From Actinomadura alba (GTDB lineage Bacteria > Actinomycetota > Actinomycetes > Streptosporangiales > Streptosporangiaceae), in the NCBI RefSeq assembly GCF_014323705.1, contig NZ_JABVEC010000008.1:186001-250000 (forward strand): a stretch of 64,000 nucleotides of DNA, given 5' to 3'. Position numbers and translations under genes: made by a program. Below the pieces are notes generated by a model that saw only the letters and a program-made list of their open reading frames with translations, ran no database searches and had not been told where the DNA came from. Shown one piece after another: positions 60,938-64,000 of this stretch (position 1 is the stretch's first letter; each line of letters starts with the position of its first letter).

Positions 60938-62386
60938 TCAGTGGTTCACCGCGGACTGGGTCTCGGGGGAGGACGCTCCCCCGCCTTGCAGTGCGGGCTT
61001 GCGCAGGGTGGCGGCGGCGAGGACGGTGCCGGCGGTGGCGATGGCCGCCGCGCCGATGAAGGCGGCGGAGAAGCCGTCAGTCAGAGCCGTCAGGTCGCCC
61101 AGCTCCTCGGCGCCCTGGGAGGCGGCGATGGCGGTCATCGCGGCCAGGCCGAGTGCCGAGCCGATCTGATAGCTGGTGTTGACGATGCCGGAGGCCAGGC
61201 CGCCTTCCTCGGGGCGGGCGCTGGAGATGGCCATGCCCAGGGAGGGGATGAAAGCCAGTGACATGCCCACCGCGGCGACCAGCGAGGCGGGCAGCACGTC
61301 GATCCAGTAGCTGCCGCCCGGGCGGACGAAGGACAGCCACAGCATGCCCGCCGCCAGCGCCGCCATCCCGGACACGATCATCGTCTTGGGCCCGAAGCGG
61401 CTCATGAACCACGGTGCCGCCACGATCATCATCAACATGACCGCGCCGGTCATCGGCAGCAGCGCCGAGCCGGAGGCGAAGGCGCCCAGTCCGAGGACCT
61501 GCTGGAGATAGAGGTTGAGGAAGAACCACATCGGAATCCACGCGCCGGCCAGCAACAGCTGGGCCAGGTTGGCGCCGGCGAGGCTGGGTGTACGCAAGAT
61601 GCTCAGGCGCATCAGCGGCTCGCGGCGCCGGGCCTGAACGGCGACGAACAGCCCGGTCAGCGCCAGTCCGGCGGCCAGGATCAGCCAGGTCTCGGCCGCT
61701 GCCCAGCCGACCTCGGGGGCACGGACGACGGCGTAGACGATGGCGCCGAGACCGGCGGTGGCGGTGAACGCGCCGGCGATGTCGATCGAACCGCGGCGGG
61801 CAGGGGCCGAGGGCATCAGGCGAGGGATCGCGATCAGCGTGATCACAGCGACCGGGATGTTGATGTAAAACACCCAGGGCCAGCTGGTGTATTGGGTGAT
61901 GACACCACCAAGGAAGACCCCGGCGGTGCCGCCGGCCGGTGCGGCGGCGCCGTAGAGGGCGAACGCCTTCGTCAGCTCCTTGGGGTTGCTGCCGAAGAGC
62001 ATCATCAACAAAGTCAGCGCGGACGGGGCGATCAGTGCGGAGCCCGCGCCCTGCACCGCCCGGCCGGCCAACTCCACCCAGATCTCGTTCGCGACACCGG
62101 CCATCAGTGAACCGGCGGCCAGGACGACCCAGCCGGCGCTGAACATCCGCCTCGCGCCGAACAGGTCCGACAGACGGCCGCCGAGCAGCAACAGGCCACC
62201 GAACGCGACAACGTAGGCATTGAAGACCCAGGACAGATCGCCCTGCGTGAAACCGAGATCGGCCTGCATCTCAGGCAGGGCCACGCCAATGATCGACGTA
62301 TCCATGATCACCATGAACTGGGCCATGGCGATGAACGCGAGCGCGGTCCAGCGTCGCGGATCCACTGGTGCCGGTGTCCCTGACAT
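60938..62386 (-). CDS. DHA2-type 14-helix MFS exporter (EmrB/QacA family)
   Basis: From ATG 62386 (GAGGTG six bases upstream) the protein is 482 residues with about 14 helices. It starts WTALAFIAMAQFMVIMDTSIIGVALPEMQ (in part), with the DHA2 motif D1. Motif A, GGRLSDLFGARR, and SWPWVFYINIPVAV follow. These transporters export drugs or cationic compounds by proton antiport. Two CsoR-type palindromes sit in its promoter region, an unusual control for this family. The longer frame to 62539 crosses those operators and is excluded. Confidence 0.9.
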   Translation of the reverse strand: MSGTPAPVDPRRWTALAFIAMAQFMVIMDTSIIGVALPEMQADLGFTQGDLSWVFNAYVVAFGGLLLLGGRLSDLFGARRMFSAGWVVLAAGSLMAGVANEIWVELAGRAVQGAGSALIAPSALTLLMMLFGSNPKELTKAFALYGAAAPAGGTAGVFLGGVITQYTSWPWVFYINIPVAVITLIAIPRLMPSAPARRGSIDIAGAFTATAGLGAIVYAVVRAPEVGWAAAETWLILAAGLALTGLFVAVQARRREPLMRLSILRTPSLAGANLAQLLLAGAWIPMWFFLNLYLQQVLGLGAFASGSALLPMTGAVMLMMIVAAPWFMSRFGPKTMIVSGMAALAAGMLWLSFVRPGGSYWIDVLPASLVAAVGMSLAFIPSLGMAISSARPEEGGLASGIVNTSYQIGSALGLAAMTAIAASQGAEELGDLTALTDGFSAAFIGAAAIATAGTVLAAATLRKPALQGGGASSPETQSAVNH

Positions 62387-62398
62387 CTCTATCACCTC

Positions 62399-62448
62399 AT
62401 ACACCTGGGGGGTATCTGAACGCCACGGACCATACCCCCTAGGGGTAC
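62399..62448. promoter_or_regulatory. Two CsoR-type operators between exporter and csoR relic
   Basis: ATACACCTGGGGGGTAT (62399-62415, one arm mismatch) and ATACCCCCTAGGGGTAC (62432-62448, with perfect TACCCC/GGGGTA arms) lie between divergent starts. They can repress both sides. Confidence 0.8.
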
Positions 62449-62599
62449 ATGAATGCAACAGCGGAGAACCCAGAAGGCCCGGAGATGATGGGTCACGGCA
62501 GCAACAAGACGACCAACCTCGCAGGGCCGCACACGACAAAAGGCCAGATCAGGGGCCTGCAGCGCATCGTGGACACAGACCCCGGCAACCGGTATCCGC
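62449..62599 (+). pseudogene. CsoR-family repressor, N-terminal relic
   Basis: From ATG 62449 the frame reads MNATAENPEGPEMMGHGSNK, then HTTKGQIRGLQRIVDTD. GQxRGLQRxVD is the signature of the first long helix of CsoR/RcnR/FrmR proteins. The normal next residues (Y-C-x-D-x-L-xQ, with the first copper Cys) are replaced by PGNRYPRRRYC and unrelated sequence. The His-Cys pair of helix 2 is gone. The protein cannot bind metal or form the tetramer. Confidence 0.7.
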
Positions 62600-62835
62600 G
62601 GCGCCGATACTGTCGCCCTGCAGGCGCTCCTGGGCGGCGCCCTGCCGGCCGCACGCCTCCACCCGGCGCTGGTGAACGCAGCCCCCGGGGTTGGTCGTCA
62701 CCGTGCGCGGCAGCCGTTCGCCGTGATGAGCTTCACTGTCGCCGACGGCAAGATCACCGAGATCGACACAATCGCCGATCCCGAACGTGTCCGCAAGATC
62801 GCAGCGGCTGTCCTCACCGCTGGTGATGCTCAAGG
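62600..62835 (+). pseudogene. ECF41-type sigma factor, SnoaL-like C-terminal relic
   Basis: In the frame shifted from the csoR relic come ADTVALQALLGGALPAARLH, PALVNAAPGVG, then QPFAVMSFTVADGKITEIDT and IADPERVRKIAAAVL. This is the SnoaL-like tail of ECF41-type sigma factors (GxPxAVMxFTVxxGKIxEIDxIADPxRL). The DNA-binding regions are missing. A deletion joined the two genes. Confidence 0.65.
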
Positions 62836-64000
62836 CGCCGAGAGTCCCCCATCCGTGATCGAGTCGCCTTCGGAGCGGGAGTCTTCCGCAGTTGGGAGTG
62901 GATTTTCGGTGGCGGCCTCCGGATCCAGGAGGTCGCATGCGACTTCGAGCAACCGGTCCACATCGGCGGGTTTCTGCATGTACTCATTGGCGCCGTTGGC
63001 AATCACCTTCTCCCGCTCACCGGAGATGGCCTTCGCGGTAAGCGCGATGATCGGGAGATATGCGTAGCGGGGATTGCTACGGATGGCCCTCATGGCCTCG
63101 TAACCGTCCATCACGGGCATCATGATGTCCATCAGGACGAGCGACACATCGGGGTTTTGCTCCAGTACGTCGATCGCTTCCTTGCCGTTCATGGCGTGCA
63201 GCACCGGCATCCCCACCCGTGTCAGGACATGAGTGAGCGCGGTGACGATGCGGATGTCGTCGTCGACGATAAGGGCCCGGGTGCCTGACAGCGCTCGCGT
63301 CGCGTGTCCGGTCTTCTTCTCCTTCGGCGGTATCGCACGCCTCGACTGGTCGCCCTGCCTGCGGCGGGTGGCCAGGTCCATCGCGTCGCCGGCGTTCTCG
63401 GGGGCGGCGACGGACCGCGGTTCCGCGAGTACGGTCCCCATCGCAGTGACATGACCTGGTTTGGGCTCGCTCGGGTGAGCCTGGTCGGGGCAGACCACGG
63501 GGACGTACAGCGTGAAGGAGCTCCCCCGGCCCAGCTCGCTCTTGGCCACGATCTTGCCGCCGAGCAGGCCGGCGAGCTCGCGGCTGATGGAAAGACCCAG
63601 GCCCGTGCCGCCGTACTTGTGATCACTGGGGCCGTGCGCCTGCTCGAATGCCTCAAAGATCATAGACAGCTTTTCGGGTGGGATGCCGATGCCCGTGTCC
63701 TCGACGGTGAAGCCGATAACGTCCTCAACCCCGCGCAGTGACTCGTCCTCTATGTCCTTGGCCCGTTCCACGCGCAGCTTGACATGGCCTTCCGAAGTGA
63801 ATTTGAACGCGTTGGACAGCAGGTTGCGAAGAATCTGCTGAAGCCGCTGCTCGTCGGAGTACAAGTCACGCGGCGCGTCCTCACACATATCGATCTCGAA
63901 ATCGAGCCCGTGGTCGATGGCGATCGGACGGAGGGTGGCATTCACATAGTCGAGCAGCTTCTCCAACGGAAGGTACTTCGGTCGTAGATCCATCCGGCCG
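62830..64000 (-). CDS. Hybrid histidine kinase/response regulator, C-terminal part (5' end outside window)
   Basis: The visible 388 residues contain a HATPase domain: N-box RLQQILRNLLSNAFKFTSEG, G1 VEDTGIGIPPEKL, then FEAFEQAHG and G2 KYGGTGLGLSISREL. After a basic linker, a receiver domain runs from about 235 to 355. It has acidic VDDD, phospho-acceptor Asp in VLMDIMMPVMDG, Thr in IALTAKA and Lys in MQKPAD. The dimerisation His box and sensor (likely HAMP repeats in relatives) are upstream. The start is beyond the right edge; ATG 63993 is internal. Confidence 0.88.
   Translation of the reverse strand, partial: GRMDLRPKYLPLEKLLDYVNATLRPIAIDHGLDFEIDMCEDAPRDLYSDEQRLQQILRNLLSNAFKFTSEGHVKLRVERAKDIEDESLRGVEDVIGFTVEDTGIGIPPEKLSMIFEAFEQAHGPSDHKYGGTGLGLSISRELAGLLGGKIVAKSELGRGSSFTLYVPVVCPDQAHPSEPKPGHVTAMGTVLAEPRSVAAPENAGDAMDLATRRRQGDQSRRAIPPKEKKTGHATRALSGTRALIVDDDIRIVTALTHVLTRVGMPVLHAMNGKEAIDVLEQNPDVSLVLMDIMMPVMDGYEAMRAIRSNPRYAYLPIIALTAKAISGEREKVIANGANEYMQKPADVDRLLEVACDLLDPEAATENPLPTAEDSRSEGDSITDGGLSAP

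Overview
The window looks like chromosome of a high-GC, filamentous-type actinobacterium. A Streptosporangiales relative (Nonomuraea or Streptosporangium type) is my best guess. The grounds are strong G/C preference at third codon positions, GTG starts, Tat and Sec exported enzymes, an XRE/DUF397/RsbW-like trio, a SARP regulator and a Pls-type single-module NRPS. This is inference from gene content, not a measured placement.

Region 1 (1-10.5 kb) is a decayed accessory zone. It has a partial phosphoesterase, a clipped tyrosine phosphatase, IS21 and IS3 scraps, an intact FAD/NAD(P) oxidoreductase, a desaturase stub facing an intact GntR-TetR fusion regulator, a tandem family of secreted serine hydrolases (two intact, one broken), and a group II intron scrap plus an integrase scrap beside tRNA-Lys.

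Region 2 (10.7-26.3 kb) is mostly ordinary chromosome: quinone reductase, GNAT, HD-domain protein, dienelactone hydrolase, a sigma-region-2/membrane fusion, an HTH-ClpN pair preceded by two perfect operator palindromes, an APH, SMI1-like, nitronate monooxygenase, XRE-DUF397-HATPase, glutaryl-CoA-type dehydrogenase, an MFS carrier, a zincin, a membrane metallophosphoesterase and tRNA-Glu. Two families of near-identical hairpins recur between genes.

Region 3 (26.3-45.5 kb) starts with more integrase, dehalogenase and transporter scraps. It then holds large genes: an exported SxxK-PKD protein, tandem imine-reductase-like enzymes facing a SARP regulator, a BRCT-WD40 protein and a 1445-residue GH87-type glucanase.

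Region 4 (45.9-58.5 kb) is the most distinctive. A vanadium-haloperoxidase-like enzyme fused to a secreted-repeat domain lies with a DUF6529-type membrane protein. Upstream is a co-directional set: Pls-like poly-amino-acid synthetase, phosphopantetheinyl-transferase relic, GTP cyclohydrolase I and a RibD-type reductase. An exported amidotransferase-fold protein is divergent from it, followed by a multicopper oxidase and a small exported protein.

Region 5 (58.6-64 kb) has KdpA debris, a DUF4118-GAF protein, and a His-rich DUF4396 protein and a 14-TM MFS exporter that both carry CsoR-type palindromes upstream. The divergent csoR-like gene is cut off before its metal ligands and runs into an ECF-sigma C-terminal relic. 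A hybrid histidine kinase runs off the right edge.
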